A stretch of DNA of 64,000 nt, from positions 7,006,001-7,070,000 of the forward strand of contig CAVNZM010000009.1 in NCBI GenBank assembly GCA_963693365.1. The letters are read 5' to 3'. The number at the start of each line of letters is the position of its first letter. The stretch's first letter is position 1. Made by a program: the position numbers and the translations under genes. Shown piece after piece: positions 34,776 through 63,863 of this stretch. The notes beneath the pieces are model-generated. The model had not been told where the DNA came from. It did not search any database and was given only the letters and a program-made list of their open reading frames with translations. This stretch comes from Amoebidium appalachense (taxonomy: Eukaryota > Ichthyosporea).

Positions 34776-37332
34776 AGTTGTTAAAGTTGCGTGAATGGAA
34801 AGTTTTAGAATAATGAGTCCCGTATGGTCCGTATGCACTGCTCCCAATGATGTACAGGTGATTAGTGTGACATTAGGGCATGTGCGCAAATTCATGAGAT
34901 ATTTTTAAAACTGAATATCTCGAAGGTTGAAATAGGGCTAAGCTCGACCCCTCACCGTTGATTGATGGTGTAAATCTACCCAATAATTCTTACGGTTTCA
35001 TACTTGATCAATCAACACTGGCCCCACTCTATTGGCTGCCATGATATCTGCAAAATAAATTGCCGAATCCATTATGACCTTGTTTGTACATGTGTCAAAA
35101 GGAAGATATAATTTAGCTCGAACACCTATTTGAGGGGGGAGAGAGATGGGGGGGATGGGTCAAAGATGGGCCGATTGCACAAAAAGGGAGAGAGTCACCT
35201 TTATGCCTGTCAGGAACAGAAGAAATCCGGGTGATTGGCTCCCCTCTACTCTTCCCTCATGGGGGGGGGGGGGGGGGGGGGAAGGGGGAGGGGGGGGGGA
35301 GGGGGGGGGGGGGACGGGAGAGGGGGGGGGGGGGGGGGGGGGGGGGCAATACTGGAAGATACAATGTTATGATAGTGTAATCCCGCCTCTGGGAGTCCCG
35401 GCGGCTGCTCTCCCCCACCGTCCCCTTCCCCCCCCCCCCCCCCCTCCCCCCCCCCCCCCCCCTAACCAACCAACCAACCAACCATCATCACCACCACCAC
35501 TCCCAACCCCCCCCCCCCCTTCCCTCCTCCCCCCCCCCCAAACTCTCATCCTAACCCCCTCCCTCCCTCCCCCCCCCCCCCCCCCCGTTCCCCCCGGTTT
35601 TCCTCCAACCATCAACCGAATCCATTCACCCCAGCAGATTCTCAGAATTTTTCTTTTCCGTACTATCCATCTTTAACTCACATCCCAGACCATTAAAAAC
35701 TTACTAAGCCCTTTCAATCCCCCCCCCCCTGCCCCCTACCATCTCAAGGATTATTGCAACCTCCAATCAACCCCCTTTCCGCTTCTACCCGCCCCCCCCC
35801 CCCCCCCCTTCCCCCCCTCCCCCCCCTACACACACACACACACACAAACACACCCCTCCCTTAGTGTTCAGTTTAAACCCCTCTACCTTTCTCCCCCACC
35901 TCATTCCCTTTCCTTTTACCAGCAATGTTGACTGAACCTTTCAGCCTCGAAATCTATGTTTCTTTATTTCTCTTTTGTTTTATTTGCTCTCAAAATCTCT
36001 AAACGTCTGCTAATTTAATGCGGCCAGCCCATTGGATATAGATCACAAGTACAAATGGCAAATGCGCAACCTACCCTTCCAAACTACATCCATCCACCCT
36101 TTCTCCGGAAGTTGTGACACTTATCCCCCCTCCTCCTCCCCCCCCCCCCCCCCCCCCCCTTCCCCTTCCCCCCTCCAGCTCCCCCTCCCCCCCCCTCCCC
36201 TCTTCCCCCCCCCCCTCGCCCCTTCAACCGTTCCCCCCTTTCCCCTTCCCCCCTCCCTTCCACCAATTGGGCAGAATGTGGAGCCAGTCCGGCCGAGGTC
36301 ATTAATCCCCTCCTTCCCCCCGCCCCCCCCCCCCCCCCCCCCCTCCATCTCCCCCTCCCCCCCCCCCCCCCTCCCCCCCCCCCCACCTTCCTTCAAACCC
36401 TTTCCCTCCCTCCCCCACCCACACCAACCCCCGTACCCTCCCCTTCCCCCTCCCTCCCCCCCCCCCCTTTGGTGGGAAACAAAGGGGAGGATGGGTGGAG
36501 TGATACCGCCAAAAAGAGAGGGAGTTGGGTCTAGGGTGAGGGAAGGGAAGGTGGAGGGGAAGTGTACGCGTGTGTGTGTGTGTCTGTGTAGCTTGTGTGC
36601 GAATGTGTGTGTGTGTGTGGGGGGGGGGGGGGGGAGGGGGGGGGGGGGGGGGGGGGGAAGGGGGGGGGGTTGGGGGGGGGGGGGTTTATGAGCGCTTTCC
36701 GCGGAGACCTGACCCCATTATTCCACCTCCCCACCTCCGTCCTTATACTCTTTCAGTCTCCCCTGGCTCTTCCTTCGTTCCCCTCAAACAATTGGACTAC
36801 ATTAGGTGCCTGGGTGGAATGGGACGGGAGAGGGGGAAAGGGGCCAGCGAGGCGGCGGGGAAGGGGGGGGGGGGGATTGAGGGAAGAGGGAGGGAAGAGG
36901 GGGGAGTGGGGGGAGGGGGGAGGTGGGGGGGGGGGGGGAAGGGAGGCGGGGAGGGAGGGGGGGGATGGGGGGTGGGAGGGGGGAGGGGGGATTTAAAGGT
37001 ATCCGAGCAAGTAGGCCTTGAAGCTGTACCCAATCAACTGGCTTGGATTTGATAAGTTTGTCCAATGAGATGGACTTTAGATATGGTGTTCCAATCAAAC
37101 GCATTTGATGCTATGTGATATACGTGCACCTGATTATAATAAGCGTGAGATTAGGGATGGGTGGCCTGGGTGGGCGGGTGTGTGTGTGTGTGTGTGTGTG
37201 TCGGAGGGGGGGAGGGGGGGGGGGGGGGGGGGGGAAGGGGGGGAGAGGGGGGAGGGGAGTGTGTGTGTGTCTGGTTGGGTGTGTGCTTGGTGTGTGTGTG
37301 TGTGTGTGTGTGTGTGTGCATAGCACTGTGTA

Positions 37333-37425
<93 letters not shown>

Positions 37426-39639
37426 GTGTGTGCGTGCGTGTGCGTGTGTGTGTGTTTGTGTGTGTGTGTGTGCGCGCGCGCGCACGTGTGTGTGCGCGCA
37501 CGTGTGTGTGTTAAGGGGTGGGAACCGGGGGGGGGGGGGGGAGGGCGGCGGAAGGGGCCGGGAGGGGGGGGGGGGGGGGGGGGGGGGGAGGGAGGGGGGG
37601 GGAGGGAGGGGGGGTAACGATCGTGGCCTTTGTTGTTTGTTGTTGGTGATAGTAAGAGATATATGTGACCGTTTTGGAGGCTCTCATATGGTGTCTCTTC
37701 CTGTCCGCCTGATTGGATGACAGTGCGCCGTGCGCTAGCCAATCAAAAACCTTCAACGCAAAACCCTGGGGCCAAATTACTGTTTATCTGATTGGTTGGC
37801 ATCAAATCACCCTCTGCACTATAATCAATCAAATTCTATCAGGTCTAGATATAAATATCGGCCTTTTTCGGTGTGACGTCATATTGCCTTCAATTTTACT
37901 CAGTGAAGTGTTGACGTCACCAAGTGGATCACTCAAGCCAATAAAAAGCAAGTGCACTGGTTTCGTTTTTTTTTTTTACCATATATGGACATGTCCATAG
38001 CTTGGGGAAATGGAAATCACCAATGATTCGGAAGCGAATTCCGTGCATGCCATTGAGACATGCCGACTTCATCGATTCGTTAAAGGGGGTTTCTTTTAGG
38101 CCGATTAATTGTCTCCATTCCAGCACATCCGGGTCAAGCCATTTGTTCAGCATATAAATCACGATATGAACTGCAATTTTCTTTCTAACGCTTTATTCTT
38201 ATTATTCCCTTCTTTAATTTATTTTTTCTCTTTTCTTTTTCTTTCTTGTTGTATTATGGCGGATTTGAACCTTGCTGCGGGCAAAACGATGGTGCGCAGC
38301 TGATGCGCAGCACGCCAATCATATAGCTAGAATTCCCTCTGACCCGGCACGGCTCGAAAACCTAAAAGAAACCCCCTTAAAAGATGAGGTTTCGATTCAA
38401 TGGCTTTGCACTAAGGGCGTGCATTCAAAACCCACGCTCTGATTATTTTTACCATGACCATATTAACCTTCCCCCTCTTCTCCCCCCCATCCCCCTCCCC
38501 CCCCCCCCCCCCAAAAAAAATATATATATATAAAACCATTCGCTCTTTCTCAGCTTTCTTCGGGCAGTCTCTTTTCCATTCCTTTTCTCACTGTCTTCTT
38601 CTTCTTCTTCTTCACTTTGTTTTTGAGAAAGGGGGGGAGGGGGTGGGGGGGGGGGGGGGGGGGGGGGGGGAGTCGATATGCCCAGAAAGCCTGAAGCCCT
38701 TATAAGAGCCTGGGGGATGGAACAAAGAGATTACGCGCTTGACGGAAACTCAGAAATGATATATGATACTTAAGGGTTTGAGGTCATTACTTCCTATAAC
38801 CACACCACAATTTCATTCACTAATGTGTGTAAATTCCCTTCAATCCCTTCTGTGGTCATGAAAACGCACTCGTTACCTCCTTCTCTCTCCTCTGCCCCAG
38901 CCCACCCCCTCTCCGGACCCCCCTTACCCCCCTGCCCCCCGTCCCCTCGTTTCCCGCCCTCCTCTCCCCAGCCCCCTCCCCTCCCCCCCCCCTCCCCCCC
39001 TCCCCCCAATCCCCTCCGTCCCCCCCCCCCCCCTCCCCCCCCTCCAATCCCCTCCGTCCCCCCCTCCCCCCCCCTAATCCCCCTTCTTCTCGTCCCCCTC
39101 TCCCCCTCCCTCCTTCTCACCCCCCCCCCCCCGTACACCCCCCAGGCCTCACCCCCTCTCCCACCCCCCCCCCCCCCCCCCCGCACAGCGCCTTTCCCTT
39201 TATCAACTTTTACTCTCCCCATCGGCACCGTGACCACGGCCAATTATGCCTTGTGCCTAATGACTGAGAAATGGGGAGAGACTTTTGGCCCTTAAGCACA
39301 TTCCACACATTCCTGTTGAGGCTCAGGAATGTGGAAGTCTTGAAGTTTCAATACATATACTATTAGGGCTACTTTAAGTTATCGGTTCAAGTGGGAGCAC
39401 AATGCCCACGTGTGTTCGGGGGGGGGGGGGGGGGGGGGGGAGCCAGGGGATGGGAGGAGAGAGAGGGAGAGAGAGAGGAAAAAAGGGAGGTGAAGGGAGG
39501 GATCTTCGAGAGAGGGAGGGGGAGGTGGTGGGGGAGGGAGGGCAAGGAGGCACCAACACGGTGCGTACTATGCAAGCAGAGAGACCCTCCATCTCAGATC
39601 GTGGGCAGCTGTGTGCGTGTGTGCACATGCCGTGTGCCA

Positions 39640-39670
<31 letters not shown>

Positions 39671-39673
39671 TGT

Positions 39674-39716
<43 letters not shown>

Positions 39717-40366
39717 GATGTGTGCGCGCGCATGGCTGTATGCAGTTATGTCTGTGAGTGTGTCTGTAATTAAGCTTGTGGTGGTTGCTTGTACGTACAC
39801 GTGCATGCATGTCATATGTGTACGTGTGTGTAGGCCTATGTGTGTTTGTAGTTGTGTGTGCGGTTGCATGTACTTGTGCGTAGATGGAAGTGTTATGCAT
39901 ATTATTCGCGTTTGTGTACATGTATAGGGGGCCCCTGTGGTGCTGTGGTGGTGGTGGTGGTGGTGGCGGTGTGTGTGTGTGTGTGTGTGTGTGTGAAGGG
40001 GGGGGAGGGGGGGGGAGGGACGGCAGTCAACGTATACGTAGGGGGTGGAGGTGGAACGGTATTACTATATTGGGTAAAGAACGCTACTTCCAGAAAGGAA
40101 AGACTTTATTATGTGCACGTGGCCATCCACAGCCACCCTTCCCCTATGCACACAGTGACTGAAGCTGCAGGTAGAAAGTCATAGAACGAGCGGGGGGAAA
40201 GGGGGGGCGAGGGGGGGGGGGGGAGGAGGGAGGGGGGAGTGGAGGGGGGGGGGGGGGGGGGGGGGGGGAGGAGGGGGGAGGGGGAGGGGCAATGTGCGGA
40301 AAGGAGGATATGTTTCGGAGCAAAGTAAGGGTGCACCTATCCCACTGTTGGGTGATTTGCGGGTGG

Positions 40367-40397
<31 letters not shown>

Positions 40398-40631
40398 GGG
40401 GGGGGGGGAGGGGGGGGAGGAGGGGGGGGGGGGGGGAAGGGGGGAGGAGGGGGGAAGGACTGGGGGGGGGGGGGGCCGGGGGAGGGGGGGAGGGGGGGGG
40501 GGGGGGGGGGGGGGGGCACTGCCTCAGTGAGCTGGCAAAGGGGCCGGAAGGAATAATTAGGGGAAGGCTACGATTCAAATAGAAGTTTGTGCACAAAGGA
40601 TTTGTAAGAGGGAGGGGGGGTGGGGCGGGCA

Positions 40632-40671
<40 letters not shown>

Positions 40672-41279
40672 AAATTATGTGTTCGAGGGGGAAGGGGAGA
40701 GGGGAGAGAGAAGTTACGTGTATGTGTGCGAGGTTGGAGGGGGGGGGGGGGGGGAGGTGCAGCATGACCGGGAAGGGGGGGGGAGGGGGGGGGGGAGGGA
40801 GGGGGAGAATTAAGTGTACCGAGTGTGTGTGGGGGGGGGGAGGGCAGAAATCTTTCAAGTGCACAATAGGGGTCGAGGGGGAGGCAGAAATCATTTGTGC
40901 AAAGGGAACGTGGGGAGGGGAGGAGGAAGAAATTGTGTACGAGGGGCGGGGGGGGCAGAAGGTATGTGTGCGAGGGGATGGGGGGAAGGAGGGGGGGGGA
41001 GGGGGCGAGAAAGTATGTGTCGGAAGGGAAGGGGGGTTAGGAGGTAGGAAGAATTGTGTATGAGGGGGATTTGGCGGGGGGGGGATGGGGGTGCAGAACG
41101 TAACGACGGGGAAGGGGGGAGGGGGGCAGAAAGTATGTGTGCGAGGGGAACGGATGGGTGGGAGTGTAGAAAATGCTCATGATATCTACAACGAAGTACA
41201 CCGTCGTAACGAAAAACACATCATGAGGAACAATAATACGCATATTGCACACAAAAATGGTACACACGGGGAGAGAGAG

Positions 41280-41310
<31 letters not shown>

Positions 41311-41770
41311 GGGGAGAGAAGGGGGATGTTTTGCCAACAAAACCAACGACTCAAAAACCTTTGAGAGGCAGTATCAGGGGTTTATCTCATCTCAGACACG
41401 AACAATCACCACCACAACCCTCTATCCAAATTTGGGGGCGGGCCATATATATCCCAATCTATCCATTGTTATTGTTATCTCGGTACAAACGATTGACATA
41501 TCAATACTGGTAAAATCCACCAGAAAATTACGTTCAAATACATTTTTCTTAACCCGTCATGGACAGCTCATCCATTATAGGGTTGAAGATGTTCACGAAG
41601 CTACGTGCCATACAGAAATTTCATAGAAAATCGCAGAAATTAATGATTACACTCGCCTCATATCATATCAAAGGAGCAAAACAGCAGGGCGACAAACAGA
41701 GGGCCAAGCGAGCGCCCTAATCAAACCAGTGATATTAATAGCTCCTTGGCCCTAAAAATATTAATATCGC
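34776..41770. other. Seven-kb spacer between the convergent POT genes
   Basis: It mixes unique AT-rich islands (34.8-35.1, 37.0-37.15, 37.62-38.45, 38.7-38.85 and 41.35-41.77 kb) with G-runs, C-runs, (TG)n at 37335-37420, (CCCCT)-rich tracts at 38.88-39.18 kb and GT-rich sequence at 39.6-39.97 kb. TGATTGG/CCAATCA motifs cluster in the islands (37091, 37710, 37739, 37789, 38314). No exon, tRNA or SINE-like copy was recognised. Confidence 0.55.
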
Positions 41771-43519
41771 CTAGATATCCCTGGCGTCGCCCGGCATATC
41801 GAGAGATCCCATCTTGGATTCCTTTGCTGTATCCATCTCGAGAGCAAGCGCACTGCTTGTTGCCTGGCCAATCTCCGTGAAATCCTTCTCCTGGTAACTG
41901 CGGCTCACCAACAACACAAGTGGGATGCCGATGATCGCAGTGGCCAAACCGAAGAAGTAGAAGTACTCAAGATGGCCACCATTGTTGATGTTGTCGTTCT
42001 TGCCAAAGTAGGGGGCCATGAGGTTCGTGATGCATGTTGTGAAACCGCTGGAGATGGAGCCGGAGGCAAGCACGTTGAAGGCCTGAGCGAGGGAGCGGGC
42101 ACGGGGGGGCACCTGGTCGTAGCTGAAGAAGATCATGAGGGGGTTGATGAGAATCTCGGCAATGCCGACCATGGCAAAGGGCAGGAACATGATGAAGCCG
42201 TTGATGTCGCTCATGGGAACGGGGTTCTTGACAGGGTTACCGGCGCAGTTGGAGATGTTGTTGGGGTTGGAGGGGTCGAGGATGGGTGCGTTCTTGCGTG
42301 CGTACTCCATGGAGATGGCAACCACCATGGATGCGGCGGCGGTAAGGAAACCGGCAACGAGCTTCTGGTTGCGCGTGACGGGGGACCCCTTCATGCGTGC
42401 GATGAGGGGGAAAACACCCTGTTCGAGCACGGGGGTGAATGCAATGATGGCGAAGCAGTCAGCCAAACTGAGGAAAGAGCCGTTGAGCTGGGTATCGCCG
42501 ACGCGGAGATCCATCTGGCATGCCTGGATGGACATGGGTCCGGCCATCATGTTGTAGACGATCATGAAGCACACGTTGGTGACCAGTAGGGTGGGGATGA
42601 TGGCGAGGAAATCCTGGGCCTCCTGAAGGGAGAGAAGACCGGTGGGATGGTCGGGGATGCCGTCCATGAAGCTGTTGTCGGCATGGGCGTAAACGAGGCA
42701 TGCGCACGAAACAAACGCAAGTGTGAGCGATGTCAGAGCCATGCCGAAACCGGGGGCGAAAGCAGAGGCAATGACGACAACCAAGAAAGTAAGAAGGAAG
42801 CACCAGCCCGCAAGGGCAATCTTTCCGCGCACGCCCCTTCCGGCAGATGACATGATGTAGTATGCGGCACCACGCACGGAGTCACCACCGGGGGGCTTAC
42901 GGATGTAGCGGGGGGTACCAATCAGGAACACAATGAGCGCGAGGAACATGCATGCAGCGGCAATCATGTAAGCGGCGAAGAAACCATACTCCTGGGGAAT
43001 GGCGGGTTCCTGGCCGGAGGTGGCAAGGGTGACGAGGTAACCATACGAGACGGCGGCGCCTGCATTGATCATCATGTAGAAGTAGGAGAAGAACTTCTCC
43101 TGCTCCTTCACCTCCTCGGGGTCTGATGTGTCGTACTGATCACCACCGAAGGAACTGATGTTGGGCTTGATACCTCCGGAGCCCACGGCAACGAAGGCGA
43201 ACACACCAGCAAGATACATTCCTTTGCTGTCGAGGGAAGGATAGGCGGAAATCGCAGCCATAGCAACACCGATGCAGTAAATAACAACGAAGCCGACGAT
43301 GGTCTTGTAGCGGCCGAACTTGGCATCGGCCATCCAGCCACCGATAAGGGGGGTGAGGTAAGACAACACAGTGAAAGCAGAGTTAATAGAGACGGCTTGT
43401 GCAGAGGGGAACCACTTGGAAAGGTGGTTACGTTGAGAACCGCTGAACGTGTAGTACGTCAGACGTTCCATGGCCTCCACGACCAGGATAAAGATGCACA
43501 CGGACCATAGTTTCCCCAT
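41771..43519 (-). CDS. POT/PTR2-family (SLC15-type) proton-coupled transporter, gene 2
   Basis: An uninterrupted frame of 582 residues on the minus strand, paralogous to POT gene 1 along its whole length. It keeps EAMERLTYY (residues 15-23), GGWMADAKFGRYKT, GSGGIKPNISSFGGDQYD, FYMMINAG and VPPRARS. The tail diverges: it ends with a short acidic, Ser-rich stretch. Codon choice is more C/G-ending than in gene 1, especially in the N-terminal half. Intronless, as gene 1. Start ATG at 43517-43519 with CACCATGGGG context. No TATA is seen, but a CCAATCA lies at 43729, about 210 bp upstream. Confidence 0.97.
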   Translation of the reverse strand: MGKLWSVCIFILVVEAMERLTYYTFSGSQRNHLSKWFPSAQAVSINSAFTVLSYLTPLIGGWMADAKFGRYKTIVGFVVIYCIGVAMAAISAYPSLDSKGMYLAGVFAFVAVGSGGIKPNISSFGGDQYDTSDPEEVKEQEKFFSYFYMMINAGAAVSYGYLVTLATSGQEPAIPQEYGFFAAYMIAAACMFLALIVFLIGTPRYIRKPPGGDSVRGAAYYIMSSAGRGVRGKIALAGWCFLLTFLVVVIASAFAPGFGMALTSLTLAFVSCACLVYAHADNSFMDGIPDHPTGLLSLQEAQDFLAIIPTLLVTNVCFMIVYNMMAGPMSIQACQMDLRVGDTQLNGSFLSLADCFAIIAFTPVLEQGVFPLIARMKGSPVTRNQKLVAGFLTAAASMVVAISMEYARKNAPILDPSNPNNISNCAGNPVKNPVPMSDINGFIMFLPFAMVGIAEILINPLMIFFSYDQVPPRARSLAQAFNVLASGSISSGFTTCITNLMAPYFGKNDNINNGGHLEYFYFFGLATAIIGIPLVLLVSRSYQEKDFTEIGQATSSALALEMDTAKESKMGSLDMPGDARDI

Positions 43520-44272
43520 GGTGCCGGTTGGTGCTCGTTAAAGGCAGAAAGCCAAAGGAGGAATACAGAGGGGTGGAACACTCGGTGTTCGGAAGAAGAA
43601 AAAGAGAGAGAGACCAAAATACGGCAAGCTACGGAGCGGTCCGAACTTTTTCGAACGCCCACAGGTGACGACTGAATGCAAGCAGGTGATGGGCTTTTTG
43701 TTTATTTGTTGCCGTTCCGAAAAAGAACCAATCACATGCGTCTAAAGGAATAGCCAATTAGCTGAAAGCATTTGAAAGCCCATGTTCCGCAAATTGATAC
43801 TTTGAGCAGTTAAGTTTGAAGACTATATTACAACATTATCTGATTTTAAATAATATAATTATACTCTTTATAGATTGAAAATAAGTGGCATTCGTCTTTT
43901 ATAGCTTGGTTCAGTATAGAGACTTTATGACATAGAGCTGCAGTTACGCAGCCAGAACTATGCGCTAAAAAGCCTACATGGTATTCAGCTAATCAAAAGA
44001 GCCGATGAAAATAAAAGTGCCCCAAAAGGCGCACATGGTTACCTATTTACCGGAGTATTTTTAGCTGTAGTGTTTTTGATTTCTAAATTTTATGGCTTTA
44101 AATATATATAATAACAATTATTTTGGTAAAAATCTTGTTTATAGGAACCAAATAAGGTGCATCAACGAGGGTTAATGCACCTTATACGGCAAAGCTGATT
44201 GGCTGATGGCTTTTTCCCCAACACTCTGAACATTCAGCATGTCTTTAGCGAATCTTTTACGATTTTTGCAGA

Positions 44273-44316
<44 letters not shown>

Positions 44317-46515
44317 AGACTCGGCTAAGTCGGCTTACCGGGAAATGTGCCGTTTGTAAACCTTTGATTCAAGCTAAAGGCAACTCATTTACAGAAATAC
44401 GACTGCACCTTGTAGTATAAAAACCAAAAAGTTAAAGCTGTGAAAAATTGAAAATTAAAGTCAAAAGAAAAAAGAAATTCCCGGTTATAATCGTTTCTCA
44501 GATCTGACACACCCCATCACAAGAAGTTTTGGAGGATTCTTTGCCTCCCAAACCACCAATCCGAAGGTTGAATGGTAAATCTCCGGGCTCGTGAACCAGG
44601 GATTTGCCCCGCCGGTTTAGTGATGATCAACAAGCAGACTAGATGTTACAGAAACCAACGAGCTTAAATGAAAAAGCTCAAGATTTCAGTACTCCTGATC
44701 AAGTTGTTTAGCAAAAACACCTTCTTGAACAAAAGATAGACATTCGAATTCGACTCGGATGGCGAGCAAGACGGAACTTTCGAAAAAGTTAGCCAAAATC
44801 AGCTCAGGGGGGATTATCAGTGCATTCCGCCTATTACTTTGACCATATAAGGCAAAAAGCAATTTATTCATCGGAGACAATAAAGAAGTTTGATTGGTCC
44901 GCTCAAAAAAAGTTGACCAACAAACAAACATAGCGGTTTGGCTTTTGTTTCACTGTTTCCCTCTACATTCTAGGACACTTGGGTATCTTTCTAACCTTCT
45001 TTTTGTTAGTAGCTGTCCTTTTTCCATGCATTGTGTTGTGTGTGGAATTGAAAGGGCTCCAGGTTCGGTAGTCTGCCTGGTTTGCAGGCAGACCTGGTGA
45101 CGACGCCACAATCTTGTAGGAGAGTCCAGTTGCAAGGGCCAGATGCTATGACAGAGCTTCGTTGGTACCACCAAAAGTCTGTTTGCTGAACGTGTGAAGC
45201 ACGGCTATTTGCTGTAAGTTCACTTATATCCGGGGGGGATGGGGTGGGGATGGGGGGAGGAGGGAGGAGAGGGAGGGGAGAGGGGGTTGGTTCAAAGTTA
45301 CGAGCAGTCCATGCTAAACCTTGTGTACTCAGTTGAGCCTCAGTGCGTGTGCTAATATCTATTATTGTAGGTGCTGCGAATGGAAGGGATGAGCCTTCTC
45401 TGTGCAGCTACTAACGTAAGAAACGTTACATACCTCCGTTGAAAACTCGGAGCTGCAGAATTAGCTGCATTTTGATGTGCCACAGTGTCCTTTGGGTGCC
45501 ATTCGTTCTATCGCTGCTCTCGGTCACTACACCGCTCTCCCCAGTGGCCCCCCGTCCCCCACTTGCTCTGTTGTTGGCAGTTTCGTTTCACTTCAAGATA
45601 GAATGACGCATCCTTATGTCCCCTTTGCCTTACTTATACGAGCCCGGTGCTGTGGATAATAAATCTTATCTTCACATCACTGTCGTTCAATAACCCTCAA
45701 ACCCCCCCACCTGCTCACCACCAGCACCATGACAACACAGGGTGTTACTCCCACCTACGCCCACACACTCACACATGTGGACTAATAACGGGATTCTTTA
45801 AGAAAGCAGGTGATGAGAGTTGGGTGGCCATTGTATACAAAGATAAACTACGGTACGGGGGAGTTTAAGGATGGAAGGAGGAGGGGGGGGGGGGGGGGGG
45901 AGGGGGGAGGCCTACTAGTAGAACTTCACAAGGCGGGGATGGGCCCCGGGGGTTGGCCCGGGTGGGGGAAGGGTGGGGGGGAGGGGGGAGGGGGGGAGGG
46001 GGGAGGAGGAGGGGGCAAAAGGATGGATGTGCACACGGATGGAGATAGAGGTTGGGGTCACAGTTGACGATTGCAAGTAGAGGCAAAACTTAATGTCAGT
46101 GCGCTAGACATATATATGACGGAATGGAAGCAGCATGGTTGTAGCTACTATAATGGTGGGTGGGTGTGGGTGTTGTGTGTGTGTGTGGGGGGGGGGGGGG
46201 GGGGGGGGGAGGAAGTGTGTCCGACCCTAACCCAGGAAGTGTGTGTGTGTGTGCACGTACGGTTGTCCGGGTGTGTAGGGAAAGGGGGGAAAGAATAGAG
46301 AGGAGCCGGGATGGGGGGCAGGGGGGGGTGGAGGCAGGAGGGAGGCCTGCTAGGGGCGGGTGGGGGCGTCGTCGAGCTTTATATAAGGGTGCCGGTGTGG
46401 GGTTGGGGGCTGCTGTGTGCCTGCTAGCATGTGTTCGCCGGTGTGTTTGTTTAGTCCTCAGAGGCCCGGGGAGGGAGAGAGGGGGAAACTTTGGGGGGTG
46501 GTGGCGGCGGGCGGG

Positions 46516-46516
46516 G

Positions 46517-46588
<72 letters not shown>
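46516..46588. repeat. Poly(G) run of about 70 nt
   Basis: One of the longest homopolymers in the window. A poly(C) of similar length lies at 47072-47144, giving a complementary pair 0.5 kb apart. Confidence 0.9.
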
Positions 46589-46589
<1 letters not shown>

Positions 46590-47070
46590 ATATCTAGGGG
46601 TGGTCGTTCAGATTGTGGTGCATGTTTTAAAATTACTGTTGACGTTAGTTTGGTAGCAATAGCAGTGGTGGTGGCGAGACGGAGTTGTAGGAAAAGAAGA
46701 GGGTTGGGGTTTGGTGTCAAGGCTGATGTGTGTGTGTGTGTGTGTGTATGTGCGTGTGTGTGTGTGTGCACATGTGGGGGGGGGGGGGGGGGGGGGGGGG
46801 GGCCACTGGTGTTTCAGTCTGGCCAAACTTCATCATGCAATATGCAAATAACCGCAACCTGCAATTGTGACGGTGGGCTCTCCGTGTGCACGCATGCATA
46901 ATATGTGCCTGTACACGTGTGTTGTGCGCGTGTCGACCGCCTTGAGATGAGGTGGGGTGGCGGGGATTGTCGTCCTCTGTGTGTGTGTGTGTGTGCCTGA
47001 GTGTTTATGGTGTAGGCGCACACACTTGCAAATTGTGCTCGTACAGACTGGTGAGAACAACAACAACCAG

Positions 47071-47071
<1 letters not shown>

Positions 47072-47144
<73 letters not shown>
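47072..47144. repeat. Poly(C) run of about 73 nt
   Basis: It is followed by a short (CA)n and is the complement of the G-run at 46516-46588. Confidence 0.9.
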
Positions 47145-47146
<2 letters not shown>

Positions 47147-47914
47147 CACACACACACACACACACACTTCTCCCTCCGGGAGCCTTCCTCCTACTCCCTT
47201 GATTTTTTCGAAGTAACCCGGTGACGGAGACGGTTTGGTGTTGCTCGCTAATATCAGACAGCCTTTGTTGAAGTAATCAACGGTACAAATATTAACGGTA
47301 CCAACATTTATCTTCACTCAATTTTTATTTCAATTTCTGACGCAATCAACACCATGAATTTACATCCATTCCGTCCCGGAGAGAATTTTCAAGTCTACCA
47401 CCAAAACCTAAGAGGGGAAGGTGGCAGCAAGTTACCAAAAATAGCAACCAATCATGCTACTCCATACAGTTTCTCGACCTCAACGCACCAATCATTATCG
47501 ATTTCTCAACACAGCAAATTTAAAGCTTTCTAGCCAATCGAACCTCGTTATTTAATTACTGTAAAATGAAATAAAACACTATGCTTCTGAATGAACACGG
47601 GAGAGCAGTTCAAGAACTCAAAAAAACTCAAAATTGGAAAGCTTAAACGCCAGGGCAAAAAACGAAAGAAAGAAAGAAAGAAAGAAAGCGGCAATCCAAA
47701 AAAAGCCAGAGCCAAATCAAATTAAAAAAAAAAAAAAAAAAATATTGGAAAACCAGACTCGAGATTACACGATATAACCCCACGATCAGAGATTTCGTTC
47801 CCTTGGTAAGATCCGATTTCAGCGGCAGATTTTGGCCCCATTCCAATGATCGTGGTTGGGCGGTGGGCGGCGGGAGGGGTTTAGGCCTTGAAGCACGTGG
47901 CAAGGGGGAACACC

Positions 47915-48009
<95 letters not shown>

Positions 48010-48245
48010 TTTGAGGGGTTAAAGTGGGTTACATAATACCATGTACACATTCACTACTATGGACAATACAATGCAGATATTTGAAAGGACACACAAAGAG
48101 AGCAACACGAGTGTGTTGGGGTAATGGGGTTAAGTTAATGTTGGTGAGGGGCTGTGAGTAAATTACGCACTACCGAATGAATATAGCACACGATAGAACC
48201 CCCTCCCCCCCCCCCCCTCCCCTCCCCCTTTCAATCACTGATTAG

Positions 48246-48248
<3 letters not shown>

Positions 48249-48329
<81 letters not shown>
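48249..48329. repeat. (TG)n, T-run and G-run downstream of the last clear NAA15 exon
   Basis: About 40 TG units, then T(~29) at 48341-48369 and a G-run to 48398, directly next to the exon ending at 48413. Confidence 0.9.
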
Positions 48330-48334
<5 letters not shown>

Positions 48335-48338
48335 CGGT

Positions 48339-48370
<32 letters not shown>

Positions 48371-48412
48371 TTTGGGGGGGGGGGGGGGGGGGGGGGGGTG
48401 CTCTAGACCGAC

Positions 48413-63863
<15,451 letters not shown>

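Larger units (their letters stand above)
43520..48234. other. Spacer between POT gene 2 and NAA15
   Basis: 43.5-45.2 kb is unique AT-rich sequence with one C-run (44274-44313). 45.8-47.15 kb is G-rich with two extreme homopolymers. 47.2-47.9 kb is AT-rich, with (TG)n at 47919-48010. Two short frames were considered: 44894-45100, which ends with CVVCGIERAPGSVVCLVC (two CxxC pairs), and 45477-45659, whose end is followed by AATAAA at about 45658. Neither is recognised or has a homologue known to me, so no gene is called. Confidence 0.5.

Noticed and set aside
44894-45100. Small frame with two CxxC pairs (zinc-ribbon-like)
   Set aside because: No homologue recognised, no conserved context, and a 68-residue frame is expected by chance in this AT-rich spacer; noted in the spacer entry only.
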